Positions 35,030 to 45,764 of a stretch of DNA of 64,000 nucleotides are shown piece by piece. The DNA lies in the NCBI GenBank assembly GCA_950097015.1, contig CATNEN010000001.1:10387001-10451000 (forward strand), written 5' to 3'. Source of the stretch: Macrostomum hystrix (Eukaryota; Platyhelminthes; Macrostomidae). Within the stretch, counting starts at the first letter, position 1, and each line of letters begins with the position of its first letter. The notes below the pieces were generated by a model. It was not told the origin of the DNA and did no database searches. It worked only from the letters and a program-made list of their open reading frames with translations. The translations under genes and the position numbers were made by a program.

Positions 35030-35555
35030 CTAAATATAGAATGGGTTACCCAGTCTAGTTTCTAAATATAGAATGGGGTAACCCAGTCTAGTTTCTAAAT
35101 ATAGAATGGACCAAGTCTAGTTTCTAAATATAGAATTGGTTACCCAGTCTAGTTTCTAAATATAGAATGGGTTACCCAGTCTAGTTTCTAAATATAGAAT
35201 GGGGTTACCCAGTCTAGTTTCTAAATATAGAATGGGTTACCCAGTCTAGTTTCTAAATATTGAATGGGTTACCCAGTCTAGTTTCTAAATATAGAATGGG
35301 TTACCAAGTCTAGTTTCTAAATATAGAATGGGTTACCCAGTCTAGTTTCTAAATATAGAATGGGTTACCAAGTCTAGTTTCTAAATATAGAATGGGTTAC
35401 CCAGTCTAGTTTCTAAATATAGAATGGGTTACCAAGTCTAGTTTCTAAATATAGAATGGGTTACCCAGTCTAGTTTCTAAATATAGAATGGGGTTACCCA
35501 GTCTAGTTTCTAAATATTGAATGGGTTACCCAGTCTAGTTTCTAAAAATAGACTC
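35030..35555. repeat. Minisatellite, 32 bp unit
   Basis: About 16 copies with AGTCTAGTTTCTAAATATAG followed by AATGGGTTACCC. Some units have TACCAAGTC (one base shorter) and some have GGGGTTACC. The alternation of CCCAG and CCAAG units near 35290-35460 points to a two-unit duplication step. Confidence 0.95.
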
Positions 35556-36284
35556 CCGAAGAGACTTTAAAAAGTGCAAGCACAGAGTCAAAATTGAGTC
35601 ATTAATTTTCATTTATTTTAGGTCCCTTAGCACAAACTCACGCAGTTCCAAATAAAGGCATTCTAATAATTAGGAATCAAACGAAAGCACGTACGTTACT
35701 TTGGGAAAGGTTGGACTTTGTTAAATCAAAGGCACGAATACTGATCCCATAGGCACAGTGTAGTCTAGACTTGGATTGCAAAATTAATATAAACAAATCT
35801 GCCTTGCCTATACCTGATTTGGCTAACTGTCAGTTACTTCTATAGGCCCCAAAATTGACTGACATTTATCTATCCATTACGTTGGGGCTTTGCCTAATTC
35901 TCCATGGTAGGCGGAGCTACAACAGCAACGGGTTTTTAGGCCTGCTACGGCAAACCACTCGACGAAATGTCACAAAATTGGGAGCCGCAAACTAACATTT
36001 GCATGCATTTTTTATAATATGATCAAATCGAATGAAAGATGAAGATGTGTTACATGCATGTTGCATTTTTGGTCACGTGTGAAATGAATTCTGTGCCTAT
36101 GAAATTGAAATTCGAATTTAGGCACGCTGTCCTGCAGGTGTTAGCTTGCAAAAATCTATTTTTAATTGGCTTGCGTCATTTTTAGATGATTTTTAGAGAA
36201 TTAAAATTTTATTAGCCAGCGAAAACTGATATACTGACGAAAGCATGAATTGAAAAAGTAGAGCAGATAAAGTTATTGCAGATG
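35556..36284. other. Unique spacer, no gene seen
   Basis: Non-repetitive sequence with no supported gene. Confidence 0.5.
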
Positions 36285-37080
36285 TTAGGAGTAGCTAGGG
36301 AGGTTTTAAGAGTAGCTAAGGAGGTCTTAGGAGTAGCTAAGGAGGTCTTAGGAGTAGCTAAGGAGGTTTTAGGAGTAGCTAAGGAGGTTTTAGGAGTAGC
36401 TAAGGAGGTTTTTGGAGTGGGTAAGAAGGTTTTAGGAGTAGGTAAGGAGGTTTAGGAGTAGGTAAGGAGGTTTAGGAGTAGGTAAGAAGGTTTTAGGAGT
36501 AGGTAAGGAGGTTTAGGAGTAGGTAAGGAGGTTTAGGAGTAGCTAAGGAGGTCTTAGGAGTAGCTAAGGAGGTTTTAGGAATATCTGAGGAGGTTTTAGG
36601 AGTAGCTAAGGAGGTCTTTTAGGAGTAGGTAAGGAGGTTTTAGGAGTAGCTAAGGAAGTTTTAGGAGTAGGTAAGGAGGTTTTAGGAGTAGGTAAGGAGG
36701 TTTTAGGAGTAGCTAAGGAGGTTTTAGGAGTAGCTAAGGATGTTTTAGGAGTAGCTAAGGAGGTTTTAGGAGTAGCTAAGGAGGTTTTAGGAATATCTGA
36801 GGAGGTTTTAGGAGTAGCTAAGGAGGTCTTTTAGGAGTAGGTAAGAAGGTCTTAGGAATATCTGAGGAGGTTTTAGGAGTAGCTCAGGAGGTCTTTTAGG
36901 AGTAGGTAAGGAGGTCTTAGGAATATCTGAGGAGGTTTTAGGAGTAGCTCAGGAGGTTTTGGAGTAGCTAAAGAGGTTTTAGGAGTAGCTAAGGAAGTTT
37001 TAGGAGTAGCTAAGGAAGTTTTAGGAGTAGGTAAGGAGGCTTTAGGAGTAGGTAAGGAGGTTTTAGGAGTAGCTAAAGGT
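36285..37080. repeat. Minisatellite, 21 bp unit
   Basis: About 38 copies of GTTTTAGGAGTAGCTAAGGA plus G, with variants TAGGTAAGG, ATATCTGAGG and a shorter GTTTAGGAG form. A block with AATATCTGAGGAGG recurs at 36580, 36790, 36850 and 36920. Open frames across it are artefacts. Confidence 0.95.
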
Positions 37081-38345
37081 ACGTAGATTTCAACCGAGTG
37101 TTTGAAGGTGTGTAAAAATGCAGTTATATTCATGCGGTTTAAATTTCTGAGTATTCGCGTTCTAAAGAAGTTCGCCTGCACCCTGAAACTGATAACGCAG
37201 TTCGCTCTAAAGATACTCGGATATACCGCAGGTTCTTTAGCACTACGGGGGCTGGGTAGGAAGCTACAGACTTTATTCGAGCTTGAAATTCTAGCGGTCT
37301 CGGTCTCTACCTAGTCAAATACTCAGTTCGGGGGTTTGTCAACAAGCCACTGGGTGTTAGTGCGATCTGATACAACCAACATTTTCCCCTTTTTTATCCA
37401 AATCTTTTATCTCTAGATAATATTTCGAGATTTTTGTTAAAAGCCACATGACACAAGACACATTGCTGGTTTTTTTCGTTAGAAGATAATCTACGCCATT
37501 GATTGTGTGTCACCAATCTCTTTGCTTGTCTGGGCGAGTTCTTGAGTTTGAGCAAACTTGCACTTTTTTAAAGAGATTTTATTTAGAGATTAATTAGAAA
37601 TTTGCTTGAAATCATACACATTTGATCGGTCTAATTGGACTAATCGATGTTGAATAACGCTACAGAATCTCTTGGTTTTGTACTTTAATAGATCTTCTTG
37701 GGATCTACTTCGTTGTTAAGAATATCAAAAGACTGCCTGTCGGTGGGAGCTTCTATAGTCAGAGGCTGTCTATGGTAAAAAATGACGAATCAGTCTTTAG
37801 TTAAAGTACTCGTACCAAAGACTATTTAGAACCATGGACCATGGCTTAGGATTAAGGGAAGTATCAAGCGGCAAATACCATAGACAATAAACCATATTAG
37901 CGGGAAAGACATGGATTCCTCAACTTGTCTCATTCTTATGGAAAGTTTCCATCGCAAGTTTCAATTTCAAAAAACCTCCAATTTCGCGTGGACAACGAGT
38001 CAGCGTTGAGTCGGATAGTCAGTTGGTTTAGCCCCTTAGTTTCAAAGTACTATCGTTTCATTTCTAGAAAAGTTTACAAAAATAATCAAAAATAAACAAG
38101 ATACTAATTTAAAGGGCAAGTAATTTTTTACAAGACGAACTCAAGTTCAAGATAAAGAAAATTCGTAATGTTCTCAATCTGATTCAAATGAATGTCGAAT
38201 GGTTTCGGAATAATTGTGCAATACATTTTCTCAATCTGACAATTAAGAAAAAAAACATGCGAACTTTTGAACTATTGGTGTCCGAGTACGCACCAACTTT
38301 GAGTGAGTTGGAAACGCCATAGCAACCATGCAGCGTTCTATGGGC
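37081..38345. other. Intergenic sequence upstream of the P450
   Basis: Non-repetitive. The 70-codon open frame near 37102 has no ATG of its own and no recognisable domain. No other gene is seen before the P450 promoter. Confidence 0.45.
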
Positions 38346-38353
38346 TATAAATA
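38346..38353 (+). promoter_or_regulatory. TATA box of the P450 gene
   Basis: TATAAATA in the context GGGCTATAAATAAGGG, 88 bp before the chosen start codon. This would put initiation near 38376, leaving about 58 bp of 5' leader. The GGGCTATAAA context recurs at the receptor gene at 42.3 kb. Confidence 0.7.
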
Positions 38354-38433
38354 AGGGAGTGTTTTCAGACAAACCCATAAAAAGTGTCGACAAACAGTTC
38401 AATATTATCCTTAAACAGAGGTCAATAGTTAGA

Positions 38434-41036
38434 ATGCTTTTCGTATTCGTCCTTGGAGCTCTGGCCAGCGTCCTTGGTGTCATCGTACTGTTGAAACAAT
38501 TCAACGGTCGACGAACCTCGAGTGGTCAGTCGCGTCGTCGCCAACTGATTGAAGCTCCGGGTCCTGGCGGCTACCCGCTGCTCGGCAGTCTCCTGCATGT
38601 TCGACACCCGCTGTACAAATTCCTGGCCGAACGCTTCCCCAAGGAGGACGTCGTGCTGATGTACTTCGGCAGCCAGAGGGTGTACTGCCTAAACTCGACT
38701 AGAGCGATCAAGGAGGCATACTCCAACCAGGCTGACGTGTTCGCTGGCAGGCCGAGGCTTCTCGGCGACAGTCTGGTGGGCGACACCGGCGGTCTGGTGT
38801 TCATCGATGGTCCGGTGTGGCGAGACTATCGACGCTTCACGCTCAGGACGCTGCGAGATTTCGGCTTCGGGAAATCGTTTACGGAATCGAGCATCGTGGA
38901 GGAGATCAACGTGATGCGGTGAGTAGGACTCACTACTAGGAGTTCGAACCTTAGCCAAAGGGAAATAGTTTATGCCATTTAAGGCCACACTGATTTAACT
39001 AAGTCACTGTTTGGGAGGCCAGTTTAGAGGCTATAGGATACTTGCTTCTAAAAGAGACTCTTAGTTAGACTCTTTGTTTACTTTGTCCTGTAATTCTCTT
39101 ACTTAAAGTTTTGCTTATTTTATGCTGTAGTTGTGCGACTCGATAATCTGTAGTAGCTGGAGCGTTTGGCTCAAATATCCGCGTCGATTGCGCATAGAAA
39201 GCTGCTTCGTGCAGCAGGACAGGGAAGGAGAGACTCTAGGAAAAAAACAGAAAGGGCTAACATTGTCTTAGACAAACTCAGCTCAATTCCTATGCAATAC
39301 AGTAATTGATTCCCAACTATAAGCTAGATTGAGGCGGTTTGATCAAATTGGAGGCCCCAGACTTGAGGTCTCCTGTTTAAACATTACTTTTTCCATTGAA
39401 CCGCTCAGATCTCCCAGTTTGCCTGACCCTGAGTCCACAAAAGTCTCGTTGCCATGGGCAGATTGGAACAGACAGCTAACCGACAATAGAATGCAGAAAT
39501 GCAACGGGATGCAAGACAATATTGGCGACCTCTGAAAAGCGCGAATGGTTTGGCATGCAGGAATCGATGTGGATTTGGTGCCAGTATATTTGCTCAGATC
39601 GGTCAAGTGAGTCGATCCATTCAGAGTCGCAAATTTGCCGAATTCCAGAGAAGAAATCGAAGCCCGCCCGGGCGAGAAGTTTGACTCCAGCAAGCTGGTG
39701 GGCACCGCCGTGTCCAACGTCATCTGCCGATTCCTATTCGGTCGCCGTCTGGCCTCGGAAGATCCCAAGTTTGAGCTGCTGCAGAACACATTCGCCAGGC
39801 TCACCCAGGAGAAAGACAACATAAGCGAGCTGTTTGCCCTGTTCATTGTGCTCACATTGTGCGGTGGCAGGCAGGCGCTCGCGCTGCGTCTGCTCCAGTA
39901 CGTGCCTGAAGCCAAGAGAGTGTTCGACAACTTTCTGTACATGCTGGCCTACTGCAGGGACATCAGCAGCGAGCACCGGGCCAACTTTCTGCCCGACTGC
40001 CAGCCGAAGGACTACATTGAGGCCCACATGCTACACTGCAGTAGACGGGTGAGTTGCTGATGGGTTGAGAGTGTGGGGTATTTCAAATACAATTTAACCA
40101 ATCCAAAATAGTATAAAATCATAGCCGACATGCTTACATGATGAAATTTCATGAGCAGAAAAGTTATCTGATAGTCAAAAGTTTCATCGGATAGAGCGGA
40201 AAATTTTAGCCGGCCTTCTGAATTTTTTCATGGCAATCGTTTGAATAATTTGGGAGATATATAAAAAAGAGAAATGAGAGTATTTCTCGACAAACATTCA
40301 GGAGCCTGAAGGCGCGTCAACTGAAGACTCGGAGGAAGACGAAGCAACCGCGAGAAAGAAGCTTCAGGAAAAAGAGAAGCAACCATGGCTGTTTAACGAC
40401 ACCCGGCTTTGTCTGGCCATGGCCGACCTGTTCATTGCCGGTAGTGACACCACCAGCACTACAATCCGCTGGGCACTGCTGCTGTTCCACCAGAACCCCG
40501 ACTGCTACCGGCTGGCAGCCGAGGAGGTGGGTCGCGAGATCGGCTTCGACCGTCCACCGGCGATGAAGGACCGTCTGAAATGCCACTACCTGCAGGCCTG
40601 CATTGATGAGGTTCACAGGTGCGCATGTCTAGTACCGCTCGGCCTGCTCCACCGCTGCCTGGAGGACACCCAGCTTCTCGGCTACGACATCCCCAAGGAC
40701 TCGTTGACCTTCGTCAACCAGTACACGATCAACAATAATGCCGAGGTGTTCCCGCAGCCGGAAAGATTCCGTCCGGAGCGCTTCCTGGACACTGAAGGTC
40801 GCTACTCACCCAGTGAGCACGTGATGCCGTTTTCAACCGGCAAGCGAGCCTGCCTGGGCGAGAGCCTGGCCCGCATGGAACTCTTTCTCATCATTGCCGG
40901 CTTTCTGCAGCGCTACGAGCGAATCGAACTCGAATCCGAGGCTGGCGACGATTTGACAGCCGGGCCGCAGCTGAAGACCACTCCTGGAGACATCCGGGCA
41001 CCGCCGCCGTTCACGCTGCGCTTTCATCCGCGATAA
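38434..41036 (+). CDS. Cytochrome P450, CYP2-like
   Basis: Exons 38434-38918, 39649-40048 and 40302-41036 encode 539 residues. Junction one is phase 2 (CG before gtgagt, A after ttccag, giving Arg); junction two is phase 0. The protein begins with a membrane anchor (residues 2-20), then a basic linker and PGPGGYPLLG. Helix C has WRDYR near 128. The I-helix has AGSDTT (341-346). The ExxR pair is E398/R401, then PERF near 448. The haem loop FSTGKRACLG has Cys479 as haem ligand. This is a microsomal haem monooxygenase; AGSDTTSTTIRW is typical of the CYP2 clan, but the substrate cannot be inferred. It is longer than the usual ~500 residues because an acidic Glu/Lys-rich insert (about 296-325) precedes the I-helix. 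Start is the first ATG after the TATA box. Intact; all motifs present. Confidence 0.93.
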
Positions 41037-41199
41037 GCGGCTATTTGAGCAGCTTCCGTGTTGTCGTTTTCAACTCATTATGTATCTATTCGCATTGTTT
41101 GGCCAGTTGTAACGAAGTCTTTGCTACAGCTCATCTGAGTTAGAGACTTGATCAGAACAATGCTCCATAAATAATCACATTATATGATTTTCATATCGC

Positions 41200-41205
41200 A
41201 ATAAA
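41200..41205 (+). terminator. Poly(A) signal of the P450 gene
   Basis: AATAAA 164 bp after the P450 stop codon, the first such hexamer downstream. Confidence 0.6.
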
Positions 41206-42310
41206 ATGACCCAAGTCCCGATTCTTTTATTTACTCAAGAGGTCGAAAATTGCACGTTTTACGCCTTTTTTAACCGAATCGACCTCCAAGTAACATTCTC
41301 TCTGTAAACTTTATACACATTTAATTCTCCACATTGAAAGAAATGTTCCAGTTTTTCTGTTCCGCTTTATCAAAATAGAGATCAAATAGATGGCGTTTTT
41401 TTAACATTCAACTCATAAACAAATTTATTGCACTTTAGAGTATTTCATTTGCCAGTAGAAAATCGGGTGTTAGGGAGGCCTGAATATCATCAGACCTGAT
41501 GTTTCTTTCCAATGTCTCCACCGACGAGGTGAAGCTTCATCAACATAAAAAGCAGCAATGCTGTCTCTCCGGACGCTTGAATGACGGGTTGAACAGCGGC
41601 GGCTCTGACTGAGCGGCTCGTCGTGATTTAACAACCGATTTTGTCAGGCAACATGGCCCACAGCCGATGATGAGGCGAAAACGTATTAACCCCTTATTCA
41701 CGCTAATTATCAGAGGCTGTATAAACACAGTCTCTCTCAGGGCCAGAGAGGTGAGAGCCATCGAGACACGAAACTAGACGAAGAGAGAGAGCGTGATTGG
41801 GTTTGCAGAAAGATGTGCAGTTTCCGGAATCCTGAGGGTTGATGCCTGGTTTTAGGCACGGTGGCTTTGTTGTCGGTGTCTGGTTGAAAGATCTTTGGAT
41901 GTCTAGAAGTACAGAACGTACTCGGCTGGCTGATGAATAAACGGCATCGGCATTGTAATCTTAGTTTATTTTCTTTACAATAATTAATTTAAAGTTAAAG
42001 GTATAAAAAATACAGCTAAATATAGAGCTGCAACCATTTTAAGTTCTGAGTCATGCAGATTCTAAATTCACACTGGGCTTTAAATTGATTCCTGAAACAC
42101 GGCGTGTTTTTTGTTTTTGTTTTTGTTTTAATTTTATTTTAATTTCCCTTTCCACGTCCGTTTCGCAGTACAGCTAGTTTTCTCCCATGGGCCGTGCGGC
42201 ATGGACCAATCAGCGCCCGACTTGAAGGACTCGGACAGGGAGAGACAGAAGCGACGGCTGGCCTGTGGGAAAACTGGAGATAAATCATTGGGAGAGAAGC
42301 GATCAAGGGC
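41206..42310. other. Intergenic region between P450 and GPCR
   Basis: Non-repetitive spacer with no supported gene; T-rich tracts near 42105-42150 precede the receptor promoter. Confidence 0.5.
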
Positions 42311-42318
42311 TATAAAAA
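42311..42318 (+). promoter_or_regulatory. TATA box of the first single-exon GPCR
   Basis: TATAAAAA in the context GGGCTATAAAAAACG, 56 bp before the ATG at 42367. This implies a leader of only about 25 bp. Confidence 0.65.
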
Positions 42319-42366
42319 ACGAGTTAATCAAAATCGTGTTGATTCTAACAGCACTCACACGGCAGC

Positions 42367-43518
42367 ATGTTCCAGCTTGTGGTGCTCCACGGAGACAACT
42401 GTACTCCGCCTGGCGATAACGGCTCGCATCCGCAGCACTCCATCGTCACCATCGGCTTAGTGAAGTCCACCTTTGTTCTGCTGGGCTCCGTTAACCTAGT
42501 GCTCAATACTCTCTGCTTTTTTGTGTTTCTCGGCCAGAAGCAGAAGGAGACAACTGTTCGTCTGCTCCTGCTCATTCTGTCCTTCAACGAGATGCTGACC
42601 AGCTTTGGCATGACCAGCGTTGAAACTGTCCGCATCATGCTGGAGGTGGCTCATCATCGGATTCCCTACTCATCGCCGGCTGTACCCCAGGGCCTGGTGC
42701 ACTACCTCACCATCACCTGGGTGACGGCCAACGCATTCCTCATGGCTAGGAACTGGTCCGTGGTCCTAATCGCCGTTAGTCGCTGCGAAGCTGTTCTCCG
42801 ACCATTCTCTCGCAACACCGGGCGCTGCTGCAGTCATCGCACCCTCATTGTCCTGTCGGGTTTGATCACTCTACTCGGCTTGGCTTCTGCCGTGCCCAAA
42901 GCTTTCCAGGAACGATTTCACTACTGCAGCGACACTGGCGTTGTGTACTACAAGCAGTCGATCAGCCCGTTCCAGTTCTACTCGGAGTTCTACGTTGCTT
43001 CAACATTCTGCCAGGCTGTCCTGCCAGTCCTCATTGTCAGCATGGCTTCCGTCGCGATGACTATTGGACTTCGACGCAATGTCAGGCTGCACCGCGAGGA
43101 CGGTCGAGGCGGCGGCGCTCAGAATATCAAGGCCACCCGCATGATCCAGATCCTTCTGGCAGTGTTTGTCTGCATGGAGATGCCAATGTTTCTGACCATC
43201 CTCATTGGCACCAGGGCTCCGGAGGGTAACCAGTTCTGGGACGCAGTGGTCACTTACGCTATCGGCTTTTCTAATCTGTGCGTCAATCTAGACTCCACCT
43301 GCAACTTCATCATCTACATGGCGACCAATGCCATGTTTCGATCGGCGATTCTGCGCAGAAACGGCAACAGCGGGCGCAACTTCAGAGCCGTCAGCGGGCG
43401 CAGCCTCGTGACGAGAGCCGCCTCGGACAACTGCAGCGTCAAGTCCAGAGGCACAGTCAGGAGACCAGTTGTTCCGCCGCCAATGAGAGAGAAAGTTTAT
43501 CGCACAACTACCATTTGA
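42367..43518 (+). CDS. Rhodopsin-like GPCR, intronless (paralogue 1)
   Basis: A single open exon of 383 residues with seven hydrophobic segments: about 28-56, 63-85, 108-136, 157-176, 206-234, 258-281 and 294-318. TM3 has MARNW (126-130) and ends in SRC (138-140), so Arg139 takes the place of the DRY Arg. TM6 has EMPMF in place of CWxP. TM7 has DSTCNFIIY (309-317), equivalent to [ND]PxxNxxxY. The N-terminus carries an N-glycosylation site N11-C-T. A Cys is present in extracellular loop 2 (187), but no Cys is seen at the top of TM3. The tail is basic and Ser/Arg-rich. It is clearly paralogous to the receptor at 47807 (same order of motifs, long identical words such as CQAVLPVLIV versus FQAVLPVLIV). 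A peptide or small-molecule receptor; ligand unknown. Confidence 0.9.
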   Translation: MFQLVVLHGDNCTPPGDNGSHPQHSIVTIGLVKSTFVLLGSVNLVLNTLCFFVFLGQKQKETTVRLLLLILSFNEMLTSFGMTSVETVRIMLEVAHHRIPYSSPAVPQGLVHYLTITWVTANAFLMARNWSVVLIAVSRCEAVLRPFSRNTGRCCSHRTLIVLSGLITLLGLASAVPKAFQERFHYCSDTGVVYYKQSISPFQFYSEFYVASTFCQAVLPVLIVSMASVAMTIGLRRNVRLHREDGRGGGAQNIKATRMIQILLAVFVCMEMPMFLTILIGTRAPEGNQFWDAVVTYAIGFSNLCVNLDSTCNFIIYMATNAMFRSAILRRNGNSGRNFRAVSGRSLVTRAASDNCSVKSRGTVRRPVVPPPMREKVYRTTTI

Positions 43519-43694
43519 CGCACCGTTTTAACGTTTTAACCCTGAAATCAGGAGGTCAGAAGTTTTTTAAATAGATTCCAGGCGACATTTCCGCAAGAGA
43601 ATCAGCCTTCACATTTGACTGATTTATTGGTGATAAAGTTCGGAAGTGACTCGCTATTAGAGGATATTGCGTGCAATTTTTAGCAGATAAAATC

Positions 43695-43700
43695 AATAAA
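43695..43700 (+). terminator. Poly(A) signal of the first GPCR
   Basis: AATAAA 177 bp after the stop codon at 43518. Confidence 0.6.
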
Positions 43701-44505
43701 GATTTGCACTTTCAGCTTTATATTCTGCTCGTCGTCCATAAATATTCTAAGAAGATTTTTATTGCAACAAATCTACCTCTTTAGTTGTGTTGTTGATTAC
43801 GAGTGTAAACCGTGTGCTGCGTTGTGTTTTGTGTCCGTGATTTTATTCAGCGTTATGCGAGCGTAACTCTGCTATTAATAATAGATTTTCTATATTGAAT
43901 CTGCTTGCTTTTAAAGTTTCATTGTCGGCTGTTCTTATTCAAAAAATACTTAACTGTTTCAGTCTGTCTTCTTAAAATATCGCGGATTATATTTTGTTTA
44001 CTTGTTACGAATCATTATTTTAAAACCAGTTTTCATGACGTGACCAACAATCTTAGCACGAAAAATAATACTGTCAGTTAGGCGAGTACTGAAGATATTT
44101 TTTCGCTAGAATTCTAAATTACTCAGATATTCGCGTGCGAGAAGGAGATCTGAAGATGCGGTCTGTGAAAAAAACACAGGTTTGCTAGCAGCGGCATCCA
44201 GAGTCGAAGGAAATATTAAAAAACTGAATTTATTACAGGAGTATCCATTGCACCGTGTTTCACTTTGGCGGTACAAATAAGCAACACTGAGCTGTTTCAG
44301 ACTAACTCTAATAACAGACTGAGTTCACTAATTGGACACGCTTAATAATAAATACTAGGTGAGCTGATTCCAGGGTATTAGAGTATTAGAGTTGCCAGAG
44401 TCAGTCTCAACTCATCGTCAAATTCGGCAACTGAATGCCATTCTATGAAGACTGGCTCAAATTTAGGGAACGTTTACAGTTTGACTGCTTCATTCTCAAA
44501 TGGTT
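43701..44505. other. Intergenic unique sequence
   Basis: AT-rich and non-repetitive, with no supported gene. It leads into the left edge of a SINE. Confidence 0.5.
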
Positions 44506-44509
44506 CTTT

Positions 44510-44820
44510 AAGTTCCAAGGTCCCCGAGCTCGATTCCGCGGCGAGGTCACATTCATTTGGGGCGCAGCCGCGGAGAGAAGGCTTGGGGGCTTGTCGTGCA
44601 ATTTACACCTTTGAGGGCCAACCTCCAAGGCACAGTGAGAGTGTACACTGCCTGACCATGAGAAAGTCAGGGCAGATGTACACACCTGTGTGAGCGTACA
44701 CCTGTGCGTACAGTATCCGTGTGCTTGTGTGCTTAGGAGTCAGTGAAGCGGGCAGAATTGCCTCCTCGCTGGCTGCGGTTCTAGTGTCACTAAAGGATGT
44801 GCCACTGCCCGCAGCCCTTC
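44510..44820 (+). mobile_element. SINE family 1, copy 3, 5' truncated
   Basis: Plus orientation. It starts near the B box (GAGCTCGATTCC at about 44528) and lacks a recognisable A box. It then follows the family body through GGCACAGTGAGAGTGTACAC to GTGCCACTGCCCGCAGCCC. It is the only plus-oriented copy in the window. Open frames in it are not genes. Confidence 0.8.
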
Positions 44821-45375
44821 GTATCAAAATCTAGTTCATTCTCTAAAATAATTACGATAAAATGCAAATAATAAAACATTCTTCTGAGAACTGAGAATAT
44901 GATGTCGCGCCGAAAGGAAGCAAGCAGTGTCAGTGCAACCTTAGGTCAGTGGTTGGATTGGGTACAACTGCGGCCTATTCAACTGCCGTAGAGTATGAAA
45001 TAATCATACTTAAATAAATTTGATTTTATCAATGCGTAAATTTTTTTCCAAATTTTTGTTCAAAAGAAATTTGCAGCAGTCGAATCTGCCGAATGTGTTT
45101 CGCGAGTCTTAATTATCCCATGACAGCATCCGGACTTTCACGTGTTCAACGCCGTAAGTCTGCCGGCCTAATGGTCGAGAAATGTAGAAAATGGAATTGA
45201 CTAGACTATGTCCTTGAACTTCGATCAAAGATAGAGTTTTTGTGAGTCAGGAAGTAGACCTTTAATTCACGTTTTAATCATTTTCGCTCGAATGTGAAGT
45301 GAATAATTATCAAAATTTCATGCCGTCAGAGTACAGTAGGACAGGTGTATAGACAAAAATTAAACGAAGCAAAAT

Positions 45376-45439
45376 ATGAAGGCGCGTTTCGGTTGCATAG
45401 TTGCTCTTTCATTTCTTGTCGTATGCCTAACTACGGAGG
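45376..45439 (+). CDS. Possible signal-peptide exon, gene otherwise unresolved
   Basis: ATG starts MKARFGCIVALSFLVVCLTTE: a basic n-region, a 14-residue hydrophobic core and a short polar end. It runs straight into a consensus donor (GAGG before gtaaga, phase 1). Reading through gives a stop after 29 codons, so splicing is needed for a longer product. A phase-compatible acceptor is ttcag in the tandem array from 45798 on. Joining there reads GLSSVPSNPS repeats and stops at 46037-46039, giving a secreted Ser/Pro-rich protein of about 108 residues. That second exon is speculative because every repeat unit carries the same ttcag. A chance signal-like peptide is the alternative. Confidence 0.33.
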
Positions 45440-45764
45440 GTAAGAAAGTCTACAACTACGAGTAGTAAAAAAATAGTAAAAACTAGTACTTAAAAAACTA
45501 GACTAGTAAATCTAGTACAATGCTTATTCAAAGGCTAAAAACTAACTGCGCTATAGGAAAGGAGATTATTAATACGAACAAAGAACCTTCATTTTCCTAC
45601 CCCAAGTTCATGTGAATTATGATTGGTAAAAATATGACTGAAGCACCACGTTACCGCTCATAGTAGTAAGAGAAGCTGCATTAACATTTTAAATCCCTTA
45701 AAACTCGTAGAATAACAGTGAAGAAATTACTCATTACTTATGTTTCATCAGGACACTATTAAAT

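Noticed and set aside
38571-38988. Minus-strand frames opposite the P450 first exon
   Set aside because: Shadow frames of a strongly supported gene on the plus strand.
39329-39602. Open frames just before the second P450 exon
   Set aside because: They lie in the intron; the phase-correct acceptor is at 39647-39648 and the upstream text has no P450 features.
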